Of a stretch of DNA of 64,000 nucleotides, positions 51,376-60,626 are shown piece after piece. The stretch comes from Zophobihabitans entericus (GTDB lineage: Bacteria; Pseudomonadota; Gammaproteobacteria; Enterobacterales; Orbaceae). Each line of letters starts with the position of its first letter. Positions within the stretch are counted from its first letter, which is position 1. The notes under the pieces were generated by a model that was not told the origin of the DNA, searched no databases, and was given only the letters and a program-made list of their open reading frames with translations. The stretch lies in contig NZ_CP050253.1 in assembly GCF_011745665.1 (NCBI RefSeq), positions 1,649,418 through 1,713,417 on the forward strand, read 5' to 3'. The translations under genes were made by a program, and so were the position numbers.

Positions 51376-53601
51376 ATGGATGGTATTGCTCTTATTTTAA
51401 AACTGATTCTGCTTGGTATTTTCTTAATCTCTGCCATTAGTTATGCGATTCAGCGTAGCGGTAATAAAGCTAATTTAAAGGCAGCCCTATCTTCCGAGCC
51501 TTTGCGTGAGCTGACAACTAAAGAGCTCGAATTGCTCAATCCCTATCTGGTTGATAAAAAGCTAGTTAAACCCCCCTATAAACATCAGGAACATTTAGCC
51601 AATCTGAATGTTTTCTTACTATCAGGTCCCTGTATTGCCCATACCATCACCACCAATAATAGCTCTTCTACTTATTACACGATTGCTGATGTGGAAGTCT
51701 TTTTCCCTTATGAGATGGATAAATACACAATCGACTTCAATCAAGCTGAGGTTGCGTTTACTGGCCGATATGCCTTTGTGGTTAACTTAAATGGTGTATC
51801 TCTAGAAGTCGCTAAAAATGTTCAGGATGATATTGCTAAAGATGAAGCTGACTGGCAGGCTGGGGTAACTTTAACTGCAGAGACAAGAAGCTATAAAGAC
51901 TATACTGGTTCTGATGAAAGCCCTGAAACAGAAGACGAACCAGCTTATAAAGAAACAGTACAAATTATCAGTCAGAGAGACCTGACCGAGACTGAAAAGA
52001 AAATGCATTCACAGGCAAATACTGGTTTTGTGAGCTCAGTTTTCTTGGTTATTGCAGCTATAATCATATTATTTATCATCAATCACGTCATGGATATTGA
52101 ACCGCTTGTGTTATGCGTGATTGCAGTTATCTGTTTAGGTCTGGCAGCTTTCTTTTATATCAAAAAAGCCAAAAGAGAAGAAGAGAAAGTCAACCATGTC
52201 AGAGGCACAGTTGGTTTTAAAAGTCCTGAGAATAAAACACTTTATATTGGTAACGCGATTGGTGCTATCTACCCACAGCATTGGGATCAGGATATTCCGG
52301 CAACAGAAGGCAGTACTATTGATGTTGACGTGACAGTGACCTCTAAAAACATGTTACGTTTTGGGCATACTCATTCTGTTGAAGATGAAATCAAACGTTT
52401 TGGTGCGCCGCGTTTTTGGGGTAGAAACTGCTTCTTATTTATTGTATGTGCTATTTTATCGATTATTTTCTATATTTCGGTTCCGGCTTTAAAAGGCAGT
52501 ATGATTTACATGTATGCTAAGTTAACCGGTAGCTCTTCAGAAGTGATTACTGTTACCGACAAAGAGGGTTTTAATAAAGAAGCCTTTACTGTAGGTAGCT
52601 GGGTGAATTTAAGGGGGCAGGGGCAATGTGCTCGAGATGCTTATTATTGTGAGCGTATTTTGGTAAGCCGGGATATTCCTTATGATGTCGCACCAGAAAA
52701 GCTAATATTACCAAGCTGGGCAAGAAAACTGGCAAATGACCAGTTATATTCATCTGTTAGTGATGCACAGGTAACGAGTATGCAAAGTATGATGAATATG
52801 TTATCTGGCTATAACTCATATAATGTATATGGTTCCTCTTCCCGTCAGATTTATTTAACTAAACTCAAATCCCTTGATGCTGTTGTTGCGATGATCAATG
52901 ACATTTGTTTCAAGGATAAAACGACACCAGGAATGATTCAAGGCTCATGTGATAACTTAGCGGGTATGGTTGTTAATCTCTATAATGATGACCTATTAAG
53001 TAAGAGTGATAACTTTTATACCTGGGAGCTACTAGTTGAAGACGAGGAAGAAGGAATGTTACCCTCAGATGTGATTGTAACGACTTCATCAACTTATGGT
53101 CTGGAAAGTCGCTTAATTAGCCTTGCTAATACTTATTTACGTACTGATTTACTGTCGTTAGAGAATATTGTTGATAAGTATCAACGTGAAAATATGATGG
53201 TACTTGATGTCACATTTGATCCTACGAATAACTCGGTCTCATTCCCACGTAGCCGATTAGCGGGGTCTGATCGAAGCATGAGTGCCACGGCTTCTTATAG
53301 CTATTTGGTGAACGTGATTAAAGGCAAAGCAGACGAATACTTTAATGTTAAAGGTATGGTGACAGGAGTGAGCTATAATAGTGACGGTCAGCTAGTAAAA
53401 CTTGAAGTTAACGCTGATATTAACCCTTATACTGATTCACTTAGCGTGTTACTTACGGCAATTGGATTTATTTTCTTAATCGCTTTAACGGTATGGCAAT
53501 TACTAACATGGATTTACAAAATCATGTTTAATGCCAAACGTAACCGCGCACTAAGTCAGGGAAATAATAATTTTTCTTCCGGTAGCCAAATGGTCAAATA
53601 A
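51376..53601 (+). CDS. igaA: IgaA/YrfF-family membrane protein
   Basis: In enteric bacteria IgaA is the essential brake on the Rcs envelope-stress phosphorelay, acting at the inner membrane. This 741-residue protein has the same layout: N-terminal helix (about 3-20), cytoplasmic domain, two central helices (about 220-265), a second cytoplasmic domain with IGAIYPQHWDQDI, a helix at about 360-380, a periplasmic domain, and a C-terminal helix (about 700). The four periplasmic cysteines (GQGQCARDAYYC and the pair in ICFKDKTTPGMIQGSC) are conserved. Overall similarity is low, so Rcs function is inferred. A TTG start at 51355 is rejected in favour of ATG 51376. Confidence 0.8.
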   Translation: MDGIALILKLILLGIFLISAISYAIQRSGNKANLKAALSSEPLRELTTKELELLNPYLVDKKLVKPPYKHQEHLANLNVFLLSGPCIAHTITTNNSSSTYYTIADVEVFFPYEMDKYTIDFNQAEVAFTGRYAFVVNLNGVSLEVAKNVQDDIAKDEADWQAGVTLTAETRSYKDYTGSDESPETEDEPAYKETVQIISQRDLTETEKKMHSQANTGFVSSVFLVIAAIIILFIINHVMDIEPLVLCVIAVICLGLAAFFYIKKAKREEEKVNHVRGTVGFKSPENKTLYIGNAIGAIYPQHWDQDIPATEGSTIDVDVTVTSKNMLRFGHTHSVEDEIKRFGAPRFWGRNCFLFIVCAILSIIFYISVPALKGSMIYMYAKLTGSSSEVITVTDKEGFNKEAFTVGSWVNLRGQGQCARDAYYCERILVSRDIPYDVAPEKLILPSWARKLANDQLYSSVSDAQVTSMQSMMNMLSGYNSYNVYGSSSRQIYLTKLKSLDAVVAMINDICFKDKTTPGMIQGSCDNLAGMVVNLYNDDLLSKSDNFYTWELLVEDEEEGMLPSDVIVTTSSTYGLESRLISLANTYLRTDLLSLENIVDKYQRENMMVLDVTFDPTNNSVSFPRSRLAGSDRSMSATASYSYLVNVIKGKADEYFNVKGMVTGVSYNSDGQLVKLEVNADINPYTDSLSVLLTAIGFIFLIALTVWQLLTWIYKIMFNAKRNRALSQGNNNFSSGSQMVK

Positions 53602-53604
53602 AAA

Positions 53605-53634
53605 TAAAGCCGCCTTCATTTGAGGGCGGCTTTA
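53605..53634 (+). terminator. Terminator of the igaA-like gene
   Basis: A stem of 13 bp, TAAAGCCGCC pairing with GGCGGCTTTA plus an inner TTC/GAG, right after the stop codon. The downstream T-tract is weak. Confidence 0.75.
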
Positions 53635-53745
53635 ATCTTGCTAAATATTGTTGTAATCAAAAAATAGTCTTTTTAATGAAAATCGTAATAAAATCAATGG
53701 GTTATAAATTTGAATAATGGTATTTAACTTATTGATTTATTGAGA

Positions 53746-54639
53746 TTAATTCACTTCTTTCCATAAAATAATATCCTGCTCATCAATACCGGAAGCATCA
53801 AAAGAGGCAGCAGTAAACTCTTCTTTGTCAAAAGCAATATCACCACCATTGATGACGTTATCCCCTTTTTTAATCGCTTTAAAATCAAAAAGCTTGGTAT
53901 CACATAGATGGGAAGGAACAATATTTTGTGTCGCGGTAAACATCGTTTCAATGCGTCCCGGGAATTTTTTATCCCACTCTTTGAGCATCTCTTTAATCAC
54001 CTGACGTTGCAGATTAGGCTGAGAACCACAAAGGTTACATGGAATAATAGGAAACTGTTTAATCTCTGCGTATTTTTCAATATCTTTTTCTTTGCAGTAA
54101 GCCAGCGGACGGATGATGATGTGTTCACCAGTATCATTCATCAATTTTGGCGGCATCGCTTTCATTTTGCCACCATAGAACATATTTAAAAACAGAGTTT
54201 CTAAGATATCATCACGATGATGACCAAGGGCGATTTTAGTCGCACCCAGTTCAGTGGCTGTTCGGTATAAAATACCACGGCGTAGTCTGGAACAAAGCGA
54301 GCAGGTGGTTTTTCCTTCAGGAATCTTCTCTTTCACAATGCCGTAGGTGTTTTCTTCCACAATTTTATATTCAATACCAAGCTTTGTCAGATATTCCGGC
54401 AGAATATGCTCCGGAAATCCCGGTTGCTTTTGATCAAGATTAACCGCGATTAATTCAAAGTTAACCGGTGCACTTAGTTTTAGATTAATCAGGATATCAA
54501 GCAGGGTATAGCTATCTTTACCACCTGACAGGCAAACCATAATACGATCGCCTTCTTCTATCATATTGTAGTCAGCGATAGCCTCACCAACCTGACGGCG
54601 TAAGCGTTTATGGAGTTTATTTTGATTATAGACTTTCAA
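53746..54639 (-). CDS. ttcA: tRNA 2-thiocytidine biosynthesis protein
   Basis: Thiolates C32 of certain tRNAs using a PP-loop ATPase and a 4Fe-4S cluster. It has the PP-loop [13 protein letters not shown], the cluster cysteines in [10 protein letters not shown] and the [13 protein letters not shown] motif with [15 protein letters not shown] at the N-terminus. No ATG is available at the expected start; TTG 54639 has AGG at 7 bp and is chosen, TTG 54654 is the alternative. Either overlaps the end of lpxT by up to 29 bp, which points to coupled translation. Confidence 0.93.
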   Translation of the reverse strand: MKVYNQNKLHKRLRRQVGEAIADYNMIEEGDRIMVCLSGGKDSYTLLDILINLKLSAPVNFELIAVNLDQKQPGFPEHILPEYLTKLGIEYKIVEENTYGIVKEKIPEGKTTCSLCSRLRRGILYRTATELGATKIALGHHRDDILETLFLNMFYGGKMKAMPPKLMNDTGEHIIIRPLAYCKEKDIEKYAEIKQFPIIPCNLCGSQPNLQRQVIKEMLKEWDKKFPGRIETMFTATQNIVPSHLCDTKLFDFKAIKKGDNVINGGDIAFDKEEFTAASFDASGIDEQDIILWKEVN

Positions 54640-55342
54640 TTTTGAACCTATCAAGTAATGCAGAAAATAACTTAGTGAGTTTACCGATGACCCAGTCGCT
54701 GGCTGGAGTAAGTAAGAACCAGCTTAATACGATAGAAACCATGGATAAGGATCCGACATAAACATCAGTAAACCAGTGTGCACCTGCCATGATACGTGGT
54801 AATGAAAAGATGACCACAATACCGGCAGAATATAAAAATGCTTTAAGTCCAAAGTAGCGAGCCATAAAGGCGGCAAAAATCATCAGCATCATGCCGTGAT
54901 CACCCGGGAAACTATCACCTGACGCATCTTTAGTTCCAAAATTAGTCAGCTGTGATACCCGATTAACATGGTCAAAGTAAAGTGACGGGCTTTCATGAGA
55001 AATCGGGATGAAACGACCGTATTGTTTAATGAGCACAGCCATAAGCAGCATAGTAAAGCCAATAGCAATCATACGACGTCTGTCTTGTTTTGACTGCTTA
55101 AGGAAATAGTGCAGATATAACAGTGCCATGGCCAGAAAAGCAATCACATCAAACAGCCGATAATTGGTGACAGCCACTAAATACAGATAGACTTTATTCG
55201 TGCTCAGTGGAGCATTGAAAAAGTGGAAGATAGCGGAATCAATGTTAAACCAGAAACCAGCCCGATAAGTAAAATAGTAGGTAGTCAGTAATATCAGCCC
55301 CAAAATATTGAGGCTGATAATTTTATAAATATTCTTCATCAC
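54626..55342 (-). CDS. lpxT: Kdo2-lipid A phosphotransferase (PAP2 family)
   Basis: Transfers a phosphate from undecaprenyl pyrophosphate to the 1-position of lipid A at the outer face of the inner membrane. The 238-residue polytopic protein shows the PAP2 motifs [10 protein letters not shown] and [12 protein letters not shown] and follows E. coli LpxT (YeiU) along its length, including [15 protein letters not shown]. It is read with efpL upstream and ttcA downstream; in E. coli yeiU is also near yeiP. Confidence 0.92.
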   Translation of the reverse strand: MMKNIYKIISLNILGLILLTTYYFTYRAGFWFNIDSAIFHFFNAPLSTNKVYLYLVAVTNYRLFDVIAFLAMALLYLHYFLKQSKQDRRRMIAIGFTMLLMAVLIKQYGRFIPISHESPSLYFDHVNRVSQLTNFGTKDASGDSFPGDHGMMLMIFAAFMARYFGLKAFLYSAGIVVIFSLPRIMAGAHWFTDVYVGSLSMVSIVLSWFLLTPASDWVIGKLTKLFSALLDRFKIESL

Positions 55343-55350
55343 ATTAAATA

Positions 55351-55923
55351 TTAGTCTGCACGACTCATATAGCGACGTTCTGCAATATGAATCTTAATTT
55401 TTTCACCATTGTTGATATATTCAGGAACCTGAATGACAAGACCTGTTGACAGTGTCGCTGGTTTATTGCGGGCACTGGCAGAAGCGCCTTTGATACCCGG
55501 AGCAGTTTCAATGATCTCTAAATCAACTGTTTGCGGCAGTTCTAAAGCGATGATCTGATCTTCAACTGTCAGGACCTGCATACCCGGCATACCGCCTTCT
55601 GGCATGAATAGTAGCTCGTCTTCGATTTGCTCTTTTTTGAAGATATAAGGTGTATAGTCTTCATCGTCCATGAAGTTATACTCATCACCATCAATATAAG
55701 AGAAAGAGACCGGACGACGACTTAACTGTACAGTTTCCAGAATATCATCACCTTTAAAACGCTCTTCCACTTTTAAACCTGTTTTAACGTCAGCAAAACG
55801 CATTTTGTACAGGGTGCTGGCACCACGTGCGCTTGGACTTTGAACATCAATATCTTTTACCAGTAGTAGTTTGCCATTGTAACTAATTGCATCACCACGT
55901 TTGACTTCGTTTGCTTTAGCCAT
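55351..55923 (-). CDS. efpL: Elongation factor P-like protein
   Basis: EF-P paralogue that relieves ribosome stalling at specific sequences, without a modified lysine. The 190-residue protein matches E. coli EfpL (YeiP): [23 protein letters not shown], the loop QSPSARGA with Arg33 in place of the modified residue, and [21 protein letters not shown] in domain III. ATG 55923 gives the E. coli length and has GAAGAAG upstream; an in-frame TTG 15 bp earlier is rejected. yeiW is divergent from it as in E. coli. Confidence 0.95.
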   Translation of the reverse strand: MAKANEVKRGDAISYNGKLLLVKDIDVQSPSARGASTLYKMRFADVKTGLKVEERFKGDDILETVQLSRRPVSFSYIDGDEYNFMDDEDYTPYIFKKEQIEDELLFMPEGGMPGMQVLTVEDQIIALELPQTVDLEIIETAPGIKGASASARNKPATLSTGLVIQVPEYINNGEKIKIHIAERRYMSRAD

Positions 55924-56014
55924 GTTAATCTTCTTCAAAATGGGGTTAGAAATTTCGCTCGCTATTTTACCGCTAACTTGATATTGTCACCAGCAAATAA
56001 TGAAAGGAAAGCAG

Positions 56015-56269
56015 ATGAATTGTAGAGAAAAATGTGGGGCTTGTTGTATTGCGCCTTCAATATCAAGCACAATTCCCGGCATGCCTGATGGTAAAGCAGC
56101 TGGTGTTCCTTGCATTCATTTAGATGCAAATTATCGTTGTCAGATTTTTAATCATCCTGACAGGCCGCTTGTTTGTGGTCACTTACAACCTTGTCTTGAA
56201 ATGTGTCAGCAAAACAGAATTCAGGCACTGGATTACCTGACCGAGCTGGAAAAACAGACTCAGCCCTAA
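56015..56269 (+). CDS. yeiW: YeiW-like cysteine-cluster protein (YkgJ family)
   Basis: An 84-residue protein of the YkgJ family of putative Zn/Fe-chelating proteins. Cysteines lie at the N-terminus (NCREKCGACC) and further along (PCIHLDANYRC, VCGHLQPCLEMC). It matches E. coli YeiW in length and lies divergent from efpL as there. ATG 56015 has AAAGGA at good spacing; the earlier ATG 56000 does not. Function unknown. Confidence 0.87.
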   Translation: MNCREKCGACCIAPSISSTIPGMPDGKAAGVPCIHLDANYRCQIFNHPDRPLVCGHLQPCLEMCQQNRIQALDYLTELEKQTQP

Positions 56270-56350
56270 AATTATATAAATATTACTGCTCAGCTACGTG
56301 AAAATTTGTTAGAATTGCCGACCATTGATTGAAAGTAACTTGAGTAGATA

Positions 56351-57796
56351 ATGCCAAAAAAATTAAAACGTGACTTAAAAGCCCGCCATTTAACGATGAT
56401 CGCCATCGGTGGTTCGATCGGTACCGGGCTGTTTGTTGCCTCAGGTGCAACAATTGCACAAGCTGGCCCGGCAGGTGCTTTGCTCTCCTATATGATCATT
56501 GGTTTAATGGTCTATTTCCTGATGACAAGTTTAGGTGAACTGGCGGCGTATTTACCTGTTTCAGGGACTTTTGCCACTTATGGTTCTCGTTATGTGGATG
56601 AATCATTTGGTTTTGCGATCGGCTGGAACTACTGGTATAACTGGGCTATTACAGTAGCCGTTGACCTTGTAGCAGCACAATTAGTGATTTCCTACTGGAT
56701 TGACCTTGACCACTCCCTTAGCTGGCTATGGAGTGCATTATTCTTAAGTATTATCTTTGGTCTAAACTACATTTCAGTAAAAGGCTTTGGTGAGGCTGAG
56801 TTTTGGTTCTCTCTAATTAAAGTTGTTACAGTTGTTATCTTTATTATTGTCGGCGCACTGATGATTTTTGGTATTTTGCGCGGGGGAGAAGGGGCTGGCT
56901 GGCATAACTGGACGATTGGTGATGCACCATTTGTGGGTGGATTCTCATCAATGATTGGGGTTGCCATGATAGTTGGTTTCTCATTCCAGGGTACTGAACT
57001 TATTGGTATTGCTGCTGGTGAATCTAAAGATCCAGAGAAAAATATCCCTAAATCGATGAAACAGGTATTCTGGCGTATCTTATTATTTTATGTGCTGGCT
57101 ATTTTTGTGATCAGTTTAATTATCCCTTATACCGACCCAAATCTGTTACGTAATGACGAAACCGATATTAGTGTGAGTCCGTTTACACTGGTATTCCAAA
57201 ATGTTGGTTTACTATCAGCAGCTGTGATTATGAATGCAGTTATTTTAACTTCTGTTCTTTCTGCGGGTAACTCTGGCTTATATGCATCAACCCGTATGTT
57301 GTATGCCTTAGCTAAAGAAGGTAAAGCACCTAAGATTTTTGCGCGTATCTCTAAATCAGGTGTGCCAAGAATGGCTTTAGTTGCCACAACAGTCGTCGCT
57401 ATGCTGTGCTTCTTAACCTCTTTCTATAAAGATCAGGCGGTTTACCTGTGGCTACTTAATCTGTCCGGTATGACTGGCTTTATTGCCTGGTTGGGTATTG
57501 CTATCAGCCAATATCGCTTTAGACGCGGTATGATGATTCAGGGACGTGATTTAAATCAATTACCTTATAAAGCGAGTCTGTTCCCGTTTGGACCGGTATT
57601 TGCTTTTGTGCTATGTTTAATCATTACTCTGGGTCAAAACTATCAGGCATTTTTAGAAGATAAGATCGACTGGAATGGTGTGGTTGCAACGTATATCGGT
57701 ATTCCATTATTCTTAGCGATCATGTTTGGTTATAAGATTATTAAGAGAACCAAATTCGTTCGCTATAAAGATATGGATTTTACCAGAGATTATTAA
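56351..57796 (+). CDS. lysP: Lysine-specific permease
   Basis: Inner-membrane proton symporter for L-lysine and, in E. coli, a lysine sensor for CadC. The 481-residue protein has 12 predicted helices, begins with KARHLTMIAIGGSIGTGLFV, and keeps GVAMIVGFSFQGTELIGIAAGES, YTDPNLLRND and MTGFIAWLGIAISQYRFRRG, close to E. coli LysP. No lysine riboswitch is seen in the short upstream region. Confidence 0.94.
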   Translation: MPKKLKRDLKARHLTMIAIGGSIGTGLFVASGATIAQAGPAGALLSYMIIGLMVYFLMTSLGELAAYLPVSGTFATYGSRYVDESFGFAIGWNYWYNWAITVAVDLVAAQLVISYWIDLDHSLSWLWSALFLSIIFGLNYISVKGFGEAEFWFSLIKVVTVVIFIIVGALMIFGILRGGEGAGWHNWTIGDAPFVGGFSSMIGVAMIVGFSFQGTELIGIAAGESKDPEKNIPKSMKQVFWRILLFYVLAIFVISLIIPYTDPNLLRNDETDISVSPFTLVFQNVGLLSAAVIMNAVILTSVLSAGNSGLYASTRMLYALAKEGKAPKIFARISKSGVPRMALVATTVVAMLCFLTSFYKDQAVYLWLLNLSGMTGFIAWLGIAISQYRFRRGMMIQGRDLNQLPYKASLFPFGPVFAFVLCLIITLGQNYQAFLEDKIDWNGVVATYIGIPLFLAIMFGYKIIKRTKFVRYKDMDFTRDY

Positions 57797-57803
57797 TCAA
57801 TTT

Positions 57804-57840
57804 AATGGGCGAGAGTAGTGGTACTTTTTGCCCATTTTAT
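57804..57840 (+). terminator. Terminator-like hairpin after lysP
   Basis: AATGGGC (57804-57810) pairs with GCCCATT (57830-57836) around a loop that holds a small AGTA/TACT stem; TTAT follows. Moderately convincing. Confidence 0.5.
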
Positions 57841-57917
57841 CAGCTAATGCCTGCTAATTACTCTTCTTAGTAACCAGAGCTATTGATTAATATTTTATAA
57901 ATTGCAGATAGCACAAA

Positions 57918-57935
57918 GCACGGCTAATACCGTGC
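57918..57935 (-). terminator. Small hairpin downstream of infA
   Basis: GCACGG-CTAATA-CCGTGC, about 100 bp past the infA stop, with only a short T-run on the minus strand. Weak. Confidence 0.35.
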
Positions 57936-58037
57936 ATCACTCAGACAATGTTTTCTTCTTTTCTGTTATCTTGGTAAAACTTCAAAAACAGATATATTCT
58001 TGATTATTGCAGGAATAGAACTTGCTTTGAATTGCAA

Positions 58038-58256
<219 letters not shown>

Positions 58257-58378
58257 TTAATCCTCTAAAGTAAATTAAAAATTATGATATAACAGCGCGT
58301 GATAATGCCCAAAAAATGTCCTGATGTAAAGGTCTTTCTTAAGGATCGAGTGAAAAATCTCAATAACGCTGCAATTGG

Positions 58379-59023
58379 TTAAATATATAACTGGTTTTGT
58401 TGAATATATTGCCAGACTTTTTCTGGTAATAGTGTGTGATAATCTTTTTGTTCTCTGATCTGTTGTCTGATTTCTGTGGCAGAAATATCTTCTAGTGGAG
58501 TATGTGCCAGATAGAGATGACCATGTGGTTTTTGATGTAGCAGCGCTATATCTTGTGTCTGGTGTTGTACGATCCATTCTTTCAGCTCCGGGCTCTCGGT
58601 TTGAGCTGTAAAACCGGGACGACGACAAACCAGTAAATGACAATAATTGAGCAGCTCCCGCCAGCGCTGCCAGGAAGGTAAACTAAGCAGGGAATCCTGA
58701 CCAATAATAAATGCCAGAGAAACATCCATTCCATGTTCTTTCCGCCACTCTTCCAGTGTATCTATTGTGTATGAAGGTTTATCTCTGTTAAGTTCGCGCA
58801 TATCAATCGTAAACAGTGGATTACCTTCAATAGCCAGTTTTAACATAGCGACGCGCTGAATTGGTGTCGTATCTGGTTGTTGTTTATGGGGCGGAATATG
58901 ATTAGGTAACAAATTGACCTGAGTTAAACCCACCTCTTTTGCCAGCGCCATTACCGGAAGTAAATGACCATTATGGATGGGATCAAAAGTACCACCAAAA
59001 AGTGCATAGAGTTGTTTAGGCAT
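58379..59023 (-). CDS. nadD: Nicotinate-nucleotide adenylyltransferase
   Basis: Converts nicotinate mononucleotide to deamido-NAD. The 214-residue protein has FGGTFDPIHNGHL at the N-terminus (nucleotidyltransferase HxGH motif) and ISATEIRQQI near the C-terminus. ATG 59023 lies inside the end of holA (8-bp overlap); the in-frame TTG at 59038 is rejected. Last gene of the leuS-lptE-holA-nadD operon. Confidence 0.95.
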   Translation of the reverse strand: MPKQLYALFGGTFDPIHNGHLLPVMALAKEVGLTQVNLLPNHIPPHKQQPDTTPIQRVAMLKLAIEGNPLFTIDMRELNRDKPSYTIDTLEEWRKEHGMDVSLAFIIGQDSLLSLPSWQRWRELLNYCHLLVCRRPGFTAQTESPELKEWIVQHQTQDIALLHQKPHGHLYLAHTPLEDISATEIRQQIREQKDYHTLLPEKVWQYIQQNQLYI

Positions 59024-60041
59024 TAACCGGTTTTCCAATTAATAACAGGCTCAGTGATTCCAGCTCTCGCCAGATTTCTGTGCTGTAATCCTGTTTTAAT
59101 GAAATTTCAATCTGTGTCAGTTTATTTAGTGCCTGATAAAGATCGTGTAGTGCTAAACGATTTAGAATCTGAGTGAAAAGAGGGCGGCGATTCTGCCAGA
59201 CTTTATATTGATCAAAGGCCTGCCTGACTGGCATTGACGATCTTTTTAAATTAATTAACAGCAGCAATTCTCTTTGTATGGTCCGCAGTAAAATCAGCAC
59301 TTCCACTTCATTCAGTTTTAGTTGCTGTAAAATATGCATGGTTCGCTTAGTTTTACCAGCCAGAATGGCATCTATCCAGTGATAGGGCGTAAAAATTGCT
59401 GAATCATTAATATTATTTTCGATCTGCTCAAAAGAGACTTTTCCCTCTGGGAACAGCAGAATCAATTGCTCAAGGATTTGAGACAGCGCCAGTAGATTAC
59501 CTTCGTAATAATAGCTGAGCAGCTCAATCGATTGTGGTTCTAATTTTAAACCTTTCGCTTGTGCCTGTTGATTCAACCATTGAGGTAAACCGGCAGTATC
59601 AGGTGCAGTGCAATTAACCCATAAACTTTGTTCTGACAGCGCTTTAAACCAGACACTATTTTCTTGTGGCTTAGTGATTTTGCCTAGGGATAAAATTAAA
59701 GCGATATCCGGATTTAGTAAGGGAATAAGCTCATTTAATTTAGCTGTGATGGTAGTATTTACACCGTTTTCACCAAATAACAAAACCAGTAATGTCTGGC
59801 TAGAGAACAGACTGAGGGATTGACAATGGTCATAAATCTTATTCCAGTCTGTCTGAGCATCAATAGTGAAGATATATTGTTCTTCAAAGCCAGCTTGTTT
59901 TAAGTTTTGTTGTAGAACGGTTTGTGCCTGATGCTGTAAATACGGTTCAGTACCGACCAGAAAATAGTAAGGCAGCAATTTTTGTTGCTGCTTTAAACTG
60001 TCTAATTTACTGGTGAGTTGTTCCGTATTAATTTTAATCAT
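59016..60041 (-). CDS. holA: DNA polymerase III delta subunit
   Basis: Clamp-loader subunit that opens the beta ring. The 341-residue protein follows the HolA fold (KLLPYYFLVGTEPYLQHQAQ at the N-terminus, DIALILSLGKITKPQENSVW in the degenerate ATPase part, helical collar at the C-terminus). Its ATG overlaps the lptE stop by 1 bp (TAATG), showing coupled translation. Confidence 0.94.
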   Translation of the reverse strand: MIKINTEQLTSKLDSLKQQQKLLPYYFLVGTEPYLQHQAQTVLQQNLKQAGFEEQYIFTIDAQTDWNKIYDHCQSLSLFSSQTLLVLLFGENGVNTTITAKLNELIPLLNPDIALILSLGKITKPQENSVWFKALSEQSLWVNCTAPDTAGLPQWLNQQAQAKGLKLEPQSIELLSYYYEGNLLALSQILEQLILLFPEGKVSFEQIENNINDSAIFTPYHWIDAILAGKTKRTMHILQQLKLNEVEVLILLRTIQRELLLLINLKRSSMPVRQAFDQYKVWQNRRPLFTQILNRLALHDLYQALNKLTQIEISLKQDYSTEIWRELESLSLLLIGKPVNA

Positions 60042-60562
60042 TATGGATTTTGTTTTTGCTCTGCAACATCAACAGATTTTAGTTTTCGTACCAGTTGCTC
60101 TGCTGCCTGTTGATACATTTCACGGGTAATCATACCTTGTTCTGTATCTTTTGCCAGAGCTGCTGCCGGGTTATCAAAGAAGGTTTTAAAAATCTTCACA
60201 GTAATTGGATGGATATCATCACCAGCAATCACAATTTGGGCATCAACCGTCAGAATTAATTGATATTCAGCTGCTTTACCATCCTGATAAATAGAGATGG
60301 TATTTTTAGACATGTTATCACCGGTTAAACGTAGTGAAGGGATATTTTGATTTAAGTGATCTTCTGTTATGGTCACACCATTATCTCTTAACGCTGTTTT
60401 CACTTCACGCGCGAGCTGACCATAAGGGTCAGCGCTATAAAACGTTAAGGTTTTAAATTGCTCCGGAATTTCAGCTGTACTTGATAAATGAAACCCACAC
60501 CCGGATAGTGCCAAAACTGCAGTCAGGCATAACCATTGGTATTTTTTAATCAGAAAAAACAT
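60041..60562 (-). CDS. lptE: LPS assembly lipoprotein LptE
   Basis: Outer-membrane lipoprotein that plugs the LptD barrel and helps insert LPS. The 173-residue precursor has a signal peptide and lipobox LSGC (Cys22) followed by GFHL. The rest is low in similarity but has the usual size and the invariant leuS-lptE-holA context, which carries the assignment. Confidence 0.92.
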   Translation of the reverse strand: MFFLIKKYQWLCLTAVLALSGCGFHLSSTAEIPEQFKTLTFYSADPYGQLAREVKTALRDNGVTITEDHLNQNIPSLRLTGDNMSKNTISIYQDGKAAEYQLILTVDAQIVIAGDDIHPITVKIFKTFFDNPAAALAKDTEQGMITREMYQQAAEQLVRKLKSVDVAEQKQNP

Positions 60563-60585
60563 TGTTCACCTACATTCTTATTAAC

Positions 60586-60619
60586 TTCTCATAAGAAACT
60601 TATTTGTTCCTTATGAGAA
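60586..60619. repeat. Stem-loop between leuS and lptE
   Basis: Arms 60586-60599 and 60606-60619 pair over 14 bp with one mismatch, around the loop TTATTT. No T-run follows on the minus strand, so it may set the leuS/lptE expression ratio rather than end transcription. Confidence 0.55.
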
Positions 60620-60626
60620 ATTGAAT

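Noticed and set aside
56270..56350. Lysine riboswitch before lysP
   Set aside because: The gap is only 81 bp, too short for the roughly 170-nt aptamer.
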